A stretch of DNA of 64,000 nucleotides from Actinomadura rupiterrae (GCF_024172125.1 NZ_JAMZEA010000014.1:1-64000); one strand, 5' to 3'. Counted from the stretch's first letter, positions 9,592 through 18,560 are shown. Notes: a model not told the origin generated them from the sequence alone. Numbers and translations: made by a program.

Positions 9592-12308
9592 GCCGAGGGC
9601 CCATCGCCGAGCCGGGAGGCCAGCCCGGCGCGGTTGGGGACGTCCAGCTTGCGGAACAGGTGCGCGAGGTGGTGCTCGACGGTGCGGGCGCTGATGCGCA
9701 GCCGGGCGGCGATCTGCCGGTTGGTCAGCCCTCGTCCCGCCAGCTCGGCGATCTCCCGCTCGCGCGCGGTCAGCACGGCGGGCGGGGTGGACGGATCAAG
9801 CACCGTGCGGGGCAGCCGCGCCGCGATCCGGCGGGACCGCCGGACGGCATGGTCGGCCCAAGCGGGCGCGCCGCAGCCGGTGAACAGCGTCCGGGCCCGG
9901 CCGAGGGAGCGCCGCGCGGCGGTGACGTCCCCGGCGAGGCCGTGGCAGGTCCCGGCGAGGACCAGCGCCTGCCCTTCCCACAGCCGGACGCCCGTCGCGG
10001 CGAAGCGGTGCGCGGCGCGTTCGGCGAGCAGCGCCGCGGCCGATGGGTCCTGGTCGGACAGCAGGCGCGCGGTGGCCAGGTCGGCGTAGGCGAGCCGTCC
10101 GGGTGAGCCGGCCTCCTCGGCCGCGGCGACGCACAGCGCGGCCCAGCGTTCCGCGGCGGCGCGGTCGTCGCGCAGCAACTCGGCACGGCTGAGCAGCTCA
10201 AACCACATGGGCGCCTGTGATCGAGCGAGTTCGGGCAGGTCCGCGCCGCCACCGGCTTCCAGAAGCAGGGCCCTGCCGAGGGCGAGCACGTCAACGTCCG
10301 GGACGGCGGCGGTCTCGGCAGCGACGATGTGCGCCATGCCGAGCACCGCCTTGCTGGTCGGCAACCACGGGCTGCGTTCACCGCGCAGCGCGGCGACGGC
10401 CCGGTGGCCGCACTCGACGGCGGCGCGCTCGTCGCCTCCCCACAGGTCGGCCTGGCATAAGCGGATCAGCGCGGTCCCGGCCATCTCCGGGCTGCGGATC
10501 GTCTCGGCGAGGGCGAGCGCGTCGGCGGCGTGCGCCCGCGCCTCGCGGACGCGGCCCAGCCAGAGCCCGGCCGTGGCGCGCCCGACCAGGCATTCGTGCA
10601 CGTACTCGTTGCGGCCCGCCGCGCGGGTCAGGCGCAGCGTCCGGGCGAAGTGGCGGTCGGCGTCGGCGAACCGCTCCAGCTGGACCTCCGCCCACGCCAG
10701 CGTCCAGCCCAGCGACGGCACCGGGGCGAGTTCGGGGTCGAGCAGGCCGTCGGTGGTCTCGGCGGCGGTCCGGATCAGCCGCTCCCCCGCCCCGGCCCGG
10801 CCCGAATGCAGGTCCACCAGGCCGAGGACGGTCAGGGCGCGCGCCTGGACGACCCGGTCGTCCGGCAGCGCGTCGAGCGCGCGCCGCGCCGACTCGCGTG
10901 CCGCGGCGAAGTCGCCGCCCGACTCGCACAGCCCGGCCCGTTCCAGGTGCAGCGCGGCCACCAGGTCCGGCCGGTCGGCGGGCAGCCGCTCCAGTTCCCG
11001 TCCGACGTCGTCCGCGGCCGCGCCCAGGTCGCCGAGGTGGTGCCCGAGCATGGCGTGGAAGGACAGCAGGGCGAGGTGGTCGCGGTCATGCGCGTCGCCC
11101 CAGGGGCGGTCGCGCAGGGCGTCCGCGAGCAGGTCGCGGCTCTCGGCGAAGCGCCCGCGCGCGTGGTGGGCGCGGGCGAGCGTGAGCCGGAGCCGGTGGT
11201 CGGGACGTCCGGGCGGCAGCAGCGCCAGGGCCGCCTCGATCCAGCGGACGGCCGTCACCGGCGCTCCGGCGAGGACGACGTTCGCCGCCGTCACCAGCAG
11301 CTCCACGGCATGGACGTCGCCGGGCCGCGCCGAGCGGACGACGTGGTGGGCGTACTCCTCAACCGGACGTCCCGCATCGGCGAGCACCCGCGCCGCCCGT
11401 CCGTGCGCCTCGGCAGGCGTCCCGCCGGGGAGCGTGTACGCGGCGGCGCGGACGAGGGGGTGGCGGAAGTCGAAGCAGGCAGCGTCCAGCTCACGGATCA
11501 GGTCGCGGGCGGCGAGCGCGTCCAGGGCGTCGAGCACCGCGCCGGACGGGACGGCGGCGACCCGTCCGGCCTGCTCCGCGGTGAAGGGTTCGCCCAGGAC
11601 CGACGCCGCCTGCGCGACGAGCCTGGCGGACGCGTCGAGCCCGGCGAACTCGGCGGCGAACAGCGCGGCCGCGGACGTTCCCTCGCCGCCCGCGGCGGAG
11701 GCCGAAGCCAGCAGGTACAGCGGATTCCCGCCGCCGTCCGGGCACGGCCGGTCGGTGAGCCGCGCCGCCGCGTCCTCGGGCAGCGGCCCGACCTCGCACG
11801 TGACGCGCCGGACGCCGGAGTGCGTGCCCGACAGGACGGCGGCCAGCCGGTAGGCGGCCTGCCGGTTCCGGTAGGCGACCGCCACGGCCAGCGGGCAGGC
11901 CGGAGGATGGTGCAGCAGGTGGTCGAGGAACTCGCAGGACGCGTCGTCGGCCCAGTGCATGTCGTCCCAGGCGACCAGCAGCGGACGCCCGTCCGCGCGT
12001 TCGGCGAGCCGGGCGGTCAGGCGGCGGAACAGCACGAAGCGTTCCACGCCGGCCGTCCACTCCGGTCCGGCCGCCCGGCCCTGGAGTACTGCGAGCGGAC
12101 GTTCCCGCTCGAACTCGGTCGCGGTGCCGTCCAGCACGGCGAAGCCCCGGTCGCGCGCCCGCGCGCGCAGCTCGGCGATCAGCCGGGTCTTGCCGATGCC
12201 CGGCTCCCCGGACACTTCGATGAGCACGCGCTCTTCGCGCGAGGCGGCGTCCAGCGCCGATTCCAGGGCGGCGAGCTCCGGTTCGCGGCCAACCAGCAGA
12301 GGTTCCAT
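9588..12308 (-). CDS. LuxR-family LAL-type ATPase regulator
   Basis: A 906-residue regulator with the full LAL layout. The Walker A motif GEPGIGKT lies near residues 34-41 and Walker B is LLVAWDDMHWAD. A TPR-rich middle of about 500 residues is followed by a C-terminal LuxR DNA-binding domain (LTAREREIAELAGRGLTNRQ, then SARTVEHHL). It is first in a two-gene minus-strand operon and is coupled to the smaller LAL gene by an ATGA overlap. The two proteins are clearly of the same family but differ in length and sequence, so the pair is an old duplication at most. The promoter should lie in the 129 bp shared with the divergent XRE-cupin gene. Confidence 0.9.
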   Translation of the reverse strand: MEPLLVGREPELAALESALDAASREERVLIEVSGEPGIGKTRLIAELRARARDRGFAVLDGTATEFERERPLAVLQGRAAGPEWTAGVERFVLFRRLTARLAERADGRPLLVAWDDMHWADDASCEFLDHLLHHPPACPLAVAVAYRNRQAAYRLAAVLSGTHSGVRRVTCEVGPLPEDAAARLTDRPCPDGGGNPLYLLASASAAGGEGTSAAALFAAEFAGLDASARLVAQAASVLGEPFTAEQAGRVAAVPSGAVLDALDALAARDLIRELDAACFDFRHPLVRAAAYTLPGGTPAEAHGRAARVLADAGRPVEEYAHHVVRSARPGDVHAVELLVTAANVVLAGAPVTAVRWIEAALALLPPGRPDHRLRLTLARAHHARGRFAESRDLLADALRDRPWGDAHDRDHLALLSFHAMLGHHLGDLGAAADDVGRELERLPADRPDLVAALHLERAGLCESGGDFAAARESARRALDALPDDRVVQARALTVLGLVDLHSGRAGAGERLIRTAAETTDGLLDPELAPVPSLGWTLAWAEVQLERFADADRHFARTLRLTRAAGRNEYVHECLVGRATAGLWLGRVREARAHAADALALAETIRSPEMAGTALIRLCQADLWGGDERAAVECGHRAVAALRGERSPWLPTSKAVLGMAHIVAAETAAVPDVDVLALGRALLLEAGGGADLPELARSQAPMWFELLSRAELLRDDRAAAERWAALCVAAAEEAGSPGRLAYADLATARLLSDQDPSAAALLAERAAHRFAATGVRLWEGQALVLAGTCHGLAGDVTAARRSLGRARTLFTGCGAPAWADHAVRRSRRIAARLPRTVLDPSTPPAVLTAREREIAELAGRGLTNRQIAARLRISARTVEHHLAHLFRKLDVPNRAGLASRLGDGPSA

Positions 12309-12411
12309 GACGCCCCCGTCGTTCGCGCCGACTGCACACGGAACAGACTGCGCCTCCGTTCCGGCGACGCGTAGGACCGGTTCCGGTCAGGCGACGGGGA
12401 CTGCATGAGAA

Positions 12412-12428
12412 CTTGCCGCTGTGGCAAG
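12412..12428. promoter_or_regulatory. Inverted repeat upstream of XRE-cupin regulator
   Basis: The sequence CTTGCC-GCTGT-GGCAAG is a perfect 6-bp inverted repeat with a 5-nt centre, ending 9 nt before ATG 12438. It lies in the gap between the divergent LAL and XRE-cupin genes. XRE-cupin proteins commonly repress their own promoter through short dyads of this kind, so it is a candidate autoregulatory operator. Binding is an inference. Confidence 0.5.
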
Positions 12429-12437
12429 GTCGGACGC

Positions 12438-13031
12438 ATGGCGGACGAGACGGACCGGGTTCTGGACATGGTCGGCCCGCGGTTGCGGGCGCTGCGCAAG
12501 CAGCGCGGGCTGACCCTCGCCGACGTGTCGGCGGCGACCGAGACGTCCGAGAGCACCCTGTCCCGGCTGGAGAGCGGCGGGCGGCGGCCGACGCTGGAGC
12601 TCCTGCTGCCGCTTGCCCGGCTGTACGGGGTCCCGCTGGACGAGATGGTCGGCGCGCCCCGGACCGGCGACCCGCGGATCCACCTGCGTCCGATCCGCCG
12701 CCACGGGATGACGTTCATCCCGCTCACCCGGGGCGCGACGGGCGTGCAGGCGTTCAAGATGCTGATCCCGGGACGTCCGGAACCGGCGGAGCCGACGCCG
12801 CAGACGCACGGCGGTTACGAGTGGGTGTACGTCCTCAGCGGTCGGTTGCGGCTGGTGCTCGGTGACCGGGACCTCGTCCTGACCGCGGGCGAGGCCGCCG
12901 AGTTCGACACCGCGCTGCCGCACTGGCTGGGATCGGCCGACGGGAACCCCGTCGAGACCCTCGTCCTGTTCGGGCCGCAGGGCGAGCGCGCGCACGTCCG
13001 CGCCCGCCCGGCGGCGCGCGGTCCGTCCTGA
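12438..13031 (+). CDS. XRE-family regulator with C-terminal cupin domain
   Basis: A 197-residue transcription factor. The N-terminal helix-turn-helix spans about residues 12-65 (LRALRKQRGLTLADVSAATE, then STLSRLESG). A cupin sensor domain at about residues 115-180 contains THGGYEWVYVLSGRLRLVLG and an ALPHW metal-site-like motif. The family senses small molecules or metals through the cupin barrel and usually represses its own or adjacent genes. ATG 12438 fits the start of the domain; an in-frame ATG at 12405 would add 11 residues and would place the upstream inverted repeat inside the coding region. It is transcribed away from the LAL operon. Confidence 0.88.
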   Translation: MADETDRVLDMVGPRLRALRKQRGLTLADVSAATETSESTLSRLESGGRRPTLELLLPLARLYGVPLDEMVGAPRTGDPRIHLRPIRRHGMTFIPLTRGATGVQAFKMLIPGRPEPAEPTPQTHGGYEWVYVLSGRLRLVLGDRDLVLTAGEAAEFDTALPHWLGSADGNPVETLVLFGPQGERAHVRARPAARGPS

Positions 13032-13114
13032 CCCGGGAGTCGGCGGAACCGGTGGCGAAGATCATCTCGCGGTGGCTACGCTCTCGGGCCGAACCGGCCT
13101 TCTAGGAGCTTCCC

Positions 13115-15379
13115 ATCAACATCGACCAGCGTGCCTTCGCCGCCCTGTTCGCCGCCTCCGAGCTGGACGACTGGCAGCCGCTGGTCGCCTCGGCGCCCAG
13201 CTGCTTCGGCGAGTCGCTGGCGCGAGGCCCGCTGCCCGCCCCGCTGATCGAGGCGCTCCTGCGGGAGCGGCGCGGCGAGTCCCTCCACCAGCTCGCGAGC
13301 AACTGGGACGTGGTCAGCGCCGTCCCCGGCCTGTGGCGGCGCCTCGCGGCGACCGGGCATGCGGACGTGGCCGCAGCGATCTTCAGCGGCCCGCCCAGCT
13401 GGGTCAAGAGCGGCTGGTGGCCGCTCCGCGCCTACCGCGAGGTGCTGGCCGCCGCGAGCCCGCAATGGGGCTGGACGAAACCGGACGGCCCGCTGAAGAC
13501 CTTGAGGATGAGCATGCCGCGCCAGAGGCGCGCCTCGGTGGTGTGCCCGCTCGAAGGGGTCGCGCGCACGATGCTCGTCGTGCCCGGTTACGGGCTGACG
13601 CGTGCCGAGCAGCTCCGGGGGCTGGTGACCGTCCACGACCATGACGGCGGGGCGGAGGGGCTCCGGCAGCTCGATCGGGACAAGCTGCGTCCGGAGGTCG
13701 TCGAGATCCTGGGCAGCGGTGACATCGCCGCACTGCGGGCGGCCATGGACGTCGCCGAAGGCACCGCGGGGCTGATCGAGGAGTTCCAGGAGTTCGAGGG
13801 CCTCGGCCACGGGCTGGACGTGTACCTCGACATGCTGGGCCTGCGCGACGACATCGACTGGGACGCGGTCCGTGACGCCCACGCCGAGCGCCTATTCGGG
13901 AAGAACGCGCTGCTTGCGCTGGCGACGCGCGCCGACTGCCCCGCCGACCTCCGCCCGCCCGCGCCCGAAGCCGCGCCCACCGGCGACGATCAGAAACTGC
14001 GGGCGCTGGTGGCCGAGCATCTCGGGGACGACGTCGAAGCCTGGCGGACCGTCCGGGCGCGGTTGGCGCGGTTCAGCGGAGACCTCGCCGAGCTGGTGGC
14101 CGAGGTCGGCACGTCCGGCAAGAGCGCATCGAGCAAGGCGAAGAAGGCGGCGGCCAAGTGGCCCGGCGCGGGCGAGATGCCCGCCTGGGATCGCGTCGCG
14201 TCGGTCACCGGCGCCCGGGCCAGGTTCCTGACCCTTCTCGACGCCGCGCCCGACGAGACGCACCTCAAGCTGCTCAAGCACCTGGACGACCGGACGGTCA
14301 GCGACCTGTTCGGGCAGGGCGAGTGGCGCGACGCCTGGCTCGACTTCGCGCTCGGCGCCAGGCCGAAGCGCTACCGGCTCGCGCTCGCGCAGCGTCCGTC
14401 GCTCACCGAAGAGGCGATCGAGGCGCTGATGGGACGGGGCGACCCGGACGTCAACGCGCGGCTGTGCCTGCGGAACGGCGCGACCGGCCCGCAGCGGGAA
14501 CGGCTGCTCGCGGGACGGCTGACCAAGGAGCTTGTCGAGCGCCTGCTGGGACGCCAGGGCGGGTTCCGCGCCCGCGACGCGATCGGCTGCTCGGACGCGC
14601 GGCTCCAGCGGCACATCATGGAGATGGTCCGGGTCCGCGGAAACATCCCGCAGCTGCGGCTGCTGCTGAACCTGTGGGAGCGGGGCGGGCCGGCCGCCGT
14701 GTCCGCGCTGCTGGACGAGAAGCTGCAGGGCCGCAACTTCAGCCGCAACGTGATCCGCTCCGACGTCCGCCGGTCTGCCGCCAGGCTGCTGGCGCAGCCG
14801 GACGCGGACGCCGCGCTGGCGGAACTGCGCGCCAAGGTCGTCGCCGGCGAGACCGCCGAGGCCCAGATCGAGCGGCTGCGCGAGCACGGCACGCATCCCG
14901 GAGCGGAGGTGTTCCGCGAGGCGCACCTGTGGCACTGGGACGAGCTGATCGCCGAGCACCGGCGCGAGCCGTTCAGCCCGGTGGTCATGCTCGGCCTCAT
15001 CGAGGTCCCCGAATGCCCGCAATGGATCCGGGACGAGGCCGAGCGCGTCCGCTGGCGCTGGGTCGAGGCCAACCCGAGCGTCATCCAGGGTGAGACTCCG
15101 GAAGAGGTCCTGGGCGGCAGGCAGGCCGGTCCATGGTTGCCCCGGGCGGTGAGGGCGGGCGCGCTGACCTGGGAGGACGCGATCACGCTCGGGCACCCCG
15201 CCGCCCACGTGCTCGCCGCGATGACCACGCCGGAGGCCCGCGCGGTGCTGGGGCCGCTCGTCCGCGAGCACCTCGACCCCGACCCGGGCGCGTGGCACCT
15301 CGCCCTCCGCATGATCCCGGGATTCACCGGGACCGTCACCGAACTCCTCCAGACCGCCGTCCTCGCCACGTCGCACTGA
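13115..15379 (+). CDS. Large helical protein of unknown function, apparent ATC start
   Basis: A protein of up to 754 residues that I cannot assign. It is rich in Leu, Ala, Arg and Glu, with repeated helix-like segments (for example SLTEEAIEALMGRGDPDVNA and LVERLLGRQGG) that suggest a HEAT/Armadillo-like solenoid, and a Lys/Ala linker near residue 345 (KSASSKAKKAAAKW). No signal peptide or membrane helix is seen. The coding pattern clearly begins before the first usual start (GTG 13310): TAGGAG at 13103-13108 lies 6 nt upstream of ATC 13115, which begins INIDQRAF. An in-frame TAG at 13103 prevents a start further upstream. ATC is therefore the best-placed start, though unusual. Confidence 0.65.
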   Translation: MNIDQRAFAALFAASELDDWQPLVASAPSCFGESLARGPLPAPLIEALLRERRGESLHQLASNWDVVSAVPGLWRRLAATGHADVAAAIFSGPPSWVKSGWWPLRAYREVLAAASPQWGWTKPDGPLKTLRMSMPRQRRASVVCPLEGVARTMLVVPGYGLTRAEQLRGLVTVHDHDGGAEGLRQLDRDKLRPEVVEILGSGDIAALRAAMDVAEGTAGLIEEFQEFEGLGHGLDVYLDMLGLRDDIDWDAVRDAHAERLFGKNALLALATRADCPADLRPPAPEAAPTGDDQKLRALVAEHLGDDVEAWRTVRARLARFSGDLAELVAEVGTSGKSASSKAKKAAAKWPGAGEMPAWDRVASVTGARARFLTLLDAAPDETHLKLLKHLDDRTVSDLFGQGEWRDAWLDFALGARPKRYRLALAQRPSLTEEAIEALMGRGDPDVNARLCLRNGATGPQRERLLAGRLTKELVERLLGRQGGFRARDAIGCSDARLQRHIMEMVRVRGNIPQLRLLLNLWERGGPAAVSALLDEKLQGRNFSRNVIRSDVRRSAARLLAQPDADAALAELRAKVVAGETAEAQIERLREHGTHPGAEVFREAHLWHWDELIAEHRREPFSPVVMLGLIEVPECPQWIRDEAERVRWRWVEANPSVIQGETPEEVLGGRQAGPWLPRAVRAGALTWEDAITLGHPAAHVLAAMTTPEARAVLGPLVREHLDPDPGAWHLALRMIPGFTGTVTELLQTAVLATSH

Positions 15380-15425
15380 CCGTCCTCGTCACCTAGCACT
15401 GACCGTCCTCGCCACGGTGCACTGA
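15357..15425 (+). repeat. Three tandem 23-bp units spanning a stop codon
   Basis: Units at 15357-15379, 15380-15402 and 15403-15425 all follow CCGTCCTCG(C/T)CAC, then 4 variable bases, then CACTGA. The first unit is the end of the preceding coding region including its TGA; the other two are downstream copies. The units differ at a few central bases. The period is not a multiple of 3. Confidence 0.85.
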
Positions 15426-15550
15426 GGCGCTCCTCAGCGGGCGTGGAGGCAACGGTCGGATAACGATGGCGGCGGGTCGGCACGCGCGGGCGGCGCGGCA
15501 CGGATGATCTTCAGCGCCAGCACCAAGATCGCTTGAACGGACGTGGATCC

Positions 15551-16672
15551 ATGCGACGACTCCCCTGGGTGCTCATCCCCGCCGCCCTCGCCCTCGGCGC
15601 CGCCGGTTGCGGCACTTCCCCCGACCGCAGCGGCGCGCTCTCCGGCGCCGACTCCGGCGCGCGCACGGCGGCGGCGGGCCTCGGCAAGCTGCACTCCACC
15701 GCCACGCAGGCGTTCGTCCGCGCCGACGGGAAGGCCCAGCGCCTGGTCGGCCCGAACGTGCAGCCGGTGTGGGACGCCCGGTCCGGCGACACCTGGGCCC
15801 AGCCGGCCTACACGGCTATCAAGGCCAAGGGCTTCACCAGCGTGCGGTTCGTCCTGTTCTGGGATGACTTCGAGCCGCGCAAGGGCGCGTGGAACGAGAC
15901 CGCCTTCAAGACGCTGTCCACCGCGCTCGGAAGGGCGAGGTCCGCGGGCCTGTACGTCGTGCTCGACTGCGTCCACCTCTACGGGCAGCCGGAAGGCCAG
16001 GGCCGCGTCCCCGCCTGGGCCCGCAAGGCCGACGGGATGGGCGCCGTGGCGTCCAACGGGCTGCGCTTCCTGCAGCAGCTCGCGGCCCGCTACGGCGCCA
16101 ACCCCGCGCTCGCGGCCTACGACCCGGTGAACGAGCCGTACCGGTGGCCGGTGAACCACAAGAGCGTCCTCGCCGACTACACCAAGATCGTCAACGCGAT
16201 CCGGGCGAAGGACGCGAAGACCGGCATCGCGATCGAGCCGACCTACGGCGACGCGCGCGTGCCGAGCAGTGCGTTCGCCTCGTTCAAGCCGACGAGGCGG
16301 TCCAACCTGATCTGGTCGGTGCACGACTACTACACCGGCAACGCCGGGGTGGGCTTCGACCGCAACGACATCGGGACGTCCCCCAACGCCTCGGACGGCA
16401 CGACCGGATACAAGCCCGCCGACAAGGCCAACCTCGCCAAGCACCTCCAGGTGCACCTCGACATGGCCAAGAAGGTGAAGCTGCCAGTGTGGATCGGCGA
16501 GTTCGGCATCGGCGGCCGCGCGGCCGGGCACGACCAGTTCATCAAGGACAAGGTCGCGCTGTTCAAGTCCAAGGGCCTGGGCTACGCCTGGTGGGAGTAC
16601 TCCGACAACGGCACGTTCTCGATGGTGAACGGCAACGGTTCGTGGAAGGCGTGGGCGGGCCTCGTCCGCTGA
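15551..16672 (+). CDS. Lipoprotein glycoside hydrolase, GH5-like (cellulase family)
   Basis: A 373-residue secreted enzyme. The N-terminus MRRLPWVLIP leads to the lipobox LGAAGC, so it is probably tethered to the membrane outer face as a lipoprotein. The TIM-barrel features fit clan GH-A: the general acid/base lies in YDPVNEPY and the nucleophile in WIGEFG, with DCVHLYGQ, SVHDYY and GYAWWEYSD around the active site. It probably hydrolyses a beta-linked glucan or mannan; the substrate is not clear. ATG 15551 is chosen because it begins right at the signal sequence; a TTG at 15533 is in frame. A strong hairpin follows the stop. Confidence 0.82.
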   Translation: MRRLPWVLIPAALALGAAGCGTSPDRSGALSGADSGARTAAAGLGKLHSTATQAFVRADGKAQRLVGPNVQPVWDARSGDTWAQPAYTAIKAKGFTSVRFVLFWDDFEPRKGAWNETAFKTLSTALGRARSAGLYVVLDCVHLYGQPEGQGRVPAWARKADGMGAVASNGLRFLQQLAARYGANPALAAYDPVNEPYRWPVNHKSVLADYTKIVNAIRAKDAKTGIAIEPTYGDARVPSSAFASFKPTRRSNLIWSVHDYYTGNAGVGFDRNDIGTSPNASDGTTGYKPADKANLAKHLQVHLDMAKKVKLPVWIGEFGIGGRAAGHDQFIKDKVALFKSKGLGYAWWEYSDNGTFSMVNGNGSWKAWAGLVR

Positions 16673-16678
16673 TCCGGG

Positions 16679-16710
16679 CGCAGGGCCCCCGGACCGATGG
16701 GGGCCCTGCG
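16679..16710. terminator. Bidirectional hairpin terminator
   Basis: A perfect 12-bp stem (CGCAGGGCCCCC at 16679-16690 with its complement at 16699-16710) and an 8-nt loop fills the 40-bp gap between two convergent genes, the glycosidase and the DoxX gene. There is no T-run, as is common in this GC range. Confidence 0.75.
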
Positions 16711-16712
16711 GC

Positions 16713-17075
16713 TCACAGCCAGGACGTCGCGAGCCAGGCGGTGACGGCCGCCGTGACCAGCAGAACGAGGTTGAGCGCGATCTGCCGGTCCCCGAGCCGC
16801 AGGTGGACGCGGGTCGCGCCGAGCTGCAGCAGGACGAACCCGACGGCGGCGGCGAGCGCGAGCCAGGCCGCGATCCCGGTGGCGGGCGGCAGCACCAGCC
16901 CCGCCGCGCCGAGGATCTCGACGCCGCCGATCGCCCTGACCAGCGGCATCGGGACGGTGTCGACCCAGGCCATCATCGGCCGCAGCCGCTCCCGGGTCCG
17001 GGTCGTCTTGAGGACGCCCGCGTAGAGGTAGAACAGGGCGAGCAGCCCCGCGACGATCCAGTAGGCGACGTGCAT
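16713..17075 (-). CDS. DoxX-family membrane protein
   Basis: A 120-residue protein with four predicted membrane helices: YWIVAGLLALFYLYAGVLK, a central helix around VRAIGGVEILGAAGLVL, then IAAWLALAAAVGFVLLQLGA and ALNLVLLVTAAVTAWLA. The pattern, with LKTTRTRE after helix 1 and the IGGVEILGA motif, is that of DoxX-like proteins, small membrane proteins often linked to redox or thiol stress. It is second in a minus-strand operon, 35 bp after the cupin gene, which suggests joint expression from the promoter at 17627-17708. ATG 17075 begins directly at the first helix. Confidence 0.8.
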   Translation of the reverse strand: MHVAYWIVAGLLALFYLYAGVLKTTRTRERLRPMMAWVDTVPMPLVRAIGGVEILGAAGLVLPPATGIAAWLALAAAVGFVLLQLGATRVHLRLGDRQIALNLVLLVTAAVTAWLATSWL

Positions 17076-17110
17076 CGTTCGGTTTCCGTTCGCTGGAGAC
17101 GTGAGTGCCG

Positions 17111-17626
17111 CTAGCGGGCGGACTCGGTGGTCGGCTCGATGACCGCTTCGTCGGCGGGTTCGGTGGCGTAGCGGCTCATCGCCTCGATGTTCGCCTCCCG
17201 GGTCAGGGGCCGTCCGCCGGACATCATCTCCCCCAGGTCCCGGAAGTACTGGACGTACAGGTCGGGGGTGAAGGTGCTCAGCATGACGGCCGGTTCGTCC
17301 GCCGGGTTGGCGAAGGTGTGCGGGGCGCCGGGCGGGACCATCACCAGCGTCCCGGCGGTCGCGTCGTAGGTGTCGGCGCCGACGGTGAACCGGACCGTGC
17401 CGGAGACGATGTAGAAGCCCTCGTCGTGCCGGGCGTGGCGGTGCTGCGGCGGGCCGGGCGTGCGCGGGGCGAGGACGGACTCGGCGAGGCCGAGCCGGTG
17501 GCCGGTGGTCGTGCCGTCCTCCAGGACGCGGAAGCGCGTGCTGCCGAGCATGATGACCTCGCCGTCGTCCGGGCCGACCACGGAGACCGCGGGTGCCTGT
17601 GGCGTCATATCCGATTGCCGTGTCAT
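17111..17626 (-). CDS. Cupin-domain protein
   Basis: A 171-residue single-domain cupin. The metal-binding motif HRHARHDEGFYIVSG with the later PPGAPHTF is the classic two-part cupin signature, and the C-terminal part resembles quercetin-dioxygenase-like cupins. It probably binds a divalent metal and acts on or senses a small molecule. It is divergent from the LysR gene across an 82-bp gap holding a perfect LysR-type box, so it and the DoxX gene are the likely regulon. ATG 17626 is used; ATG 17608, six codons later, is an alternative and neither has a strong ribosome site. Confidence 0.85.
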   Translation of the reverse strand: MTRQSDMTPQAPAVSVVGPDDGEVIMLGSTRFRVLEDGTTTGHRLGLAESVLAPRTPGPPQHRHARHDEGFYIVSGTVRFTVGADTYDATAGTLVMVPPGAPHTFANPADEPAVMLSTFTPDLYVQYFRDLGEMMSGGRPLTREANIEAMSRYATEPADEAVIEPTTESAR

Positions 17627-17680
17627 GGTCCGAGTCCACCGCCCGCGCGGCCGCCGTGTCCAAGACCGGCTGGGTGGAGC

Positions 17681-17699
17681 CGATACCGCATCGGTATCG
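17681..17699. promoter_or_regulatory. LysR-type operator palindrome
   Basis: CGATACCG-CAT-CGGTATCG is a perfect 19-bp palindrome lying 10 nt before the LysR start and in the gap shared with the cupin-DoxX operon. It contains the T-N11-A core (T17684, A17696) in the form ATAC-N7-GTAT expected for a LysR-family binding site. Confidence 0.75.
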
Positions 17700-17708
17700 T
17701 GGCCGTTC

Positions 17709-18560
17709 ATGGAGTTGCGCACGCTGCGGTACTTCGTCGCGGTCGCCGAGGAGCTGCACTTCGGCCGGGCCGCGGCGCGGCTGCACATGAGCCAGCCGCC
17801 GCTGAGCCGGGCGGTCAAGGCGCTGGAGCGCGATCTCGGCGCGGCGCTGTTCGTCCGGTCGCCTGCGGGTGTCGCGCTCACCCCGGCAGGGACGGCGCTG
17901 CTGGAGGAGGCCCGCGCGCTGCTCGACCGGGCCGACCGGGCGCGCGTGCGGGTCGCCGCGGCTGCGGGGACCGCGACGATCGCGGTCGGGATACTGAGCG
18001 ACGGTACCGATCCGGGGCCGCTGCGGCTGGCCGCCGCGTACCGGTCGCGGCATCCGGACGTCCAGGTCCGCGTCCGGGACGCCGACCTGACCGATCCGAC
18101 CTGCGGGCTCCGGGCGGGCCTGGTGGACGTCGCGCTGACCCGCGCGCCGTTCGACGAGACCGGGCTGACGGTGCGGCGGCTGCGCAGCGATCCGGTCGGG
18201 GCGGTGCTGCGCGCGGACGATCCGCTCGCGGCCCGCGACCAGCTGAAGCTCTCCGACCTGGCCGATCGCCAGTGGTTCCAGTTCCCGGAGGGCACCGACC
18301 CGGCGTGGCGCGCGTACTGGAACGGCGGCGAGCCGCGCGAGGGGCCGGTCGTCCGGGTCGTCCAGGAATGCCAGCAGGTCGTCCTGTGGAACGGCACGGT
18401 CGGCATCTCACCCCTCGGGCACGAGCCGCCCGAGGGGTTGGCGCTCGTCCCGCTCGCCGACATGGAGCCGAGCCATGTCGTGGTCGCCTGGAAGGACGGT
18501 GACGCCAACCCGCTGGTCCGCTCGTTCGTCGAAGCGGCGGCGACGGCCTACCGGGCCTGA
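17709..18560 (+). CDS. LysR-family transcriptional regulator
   Basis: A 283-residue regulator. The N-terminal winged helix-turn-helix is MELRTLRYFVAVAEELHFG, then AAARLHMSQPPLSRAVKALE, and is followed by an effector-binding domain that starts near residue 88 (TIAVGILSDGTDPGPL). It belongs to the group that controls a divergent operon, here cupin-DoxX, through the palindrome at 17681-17699. The effector is unknown. ATG 17709 is the only start consistent with the DNA-binding domain. The last 13 bp overlap the convergent dienelactone hydrolase gene. Confidence 0.92.
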   Translation: MELRTLRYFVAVAEELHFGRAAARLHMSQPPLSRAVKALERDLGAALFVRSPAGVALTPAGTALLEEARALLDRADRARVRVAAAAGTATIAVGILSDGTDPGPLRLAAAYRSRHPDVQVRVRDADLTDPTCGLRAGLVDVALTRAPFDETGLTVRRLRSDPVGAVLRADDPLAARDQLKLSDLADRQWFQFPEGTDPAWRAYWNGGEPREGPVVRVVQECQQVVLWNGTVGISPLGHEPPEGLALVPLADMEPSHVVVAWKDGDANPLVRSFVEAAATAYRA

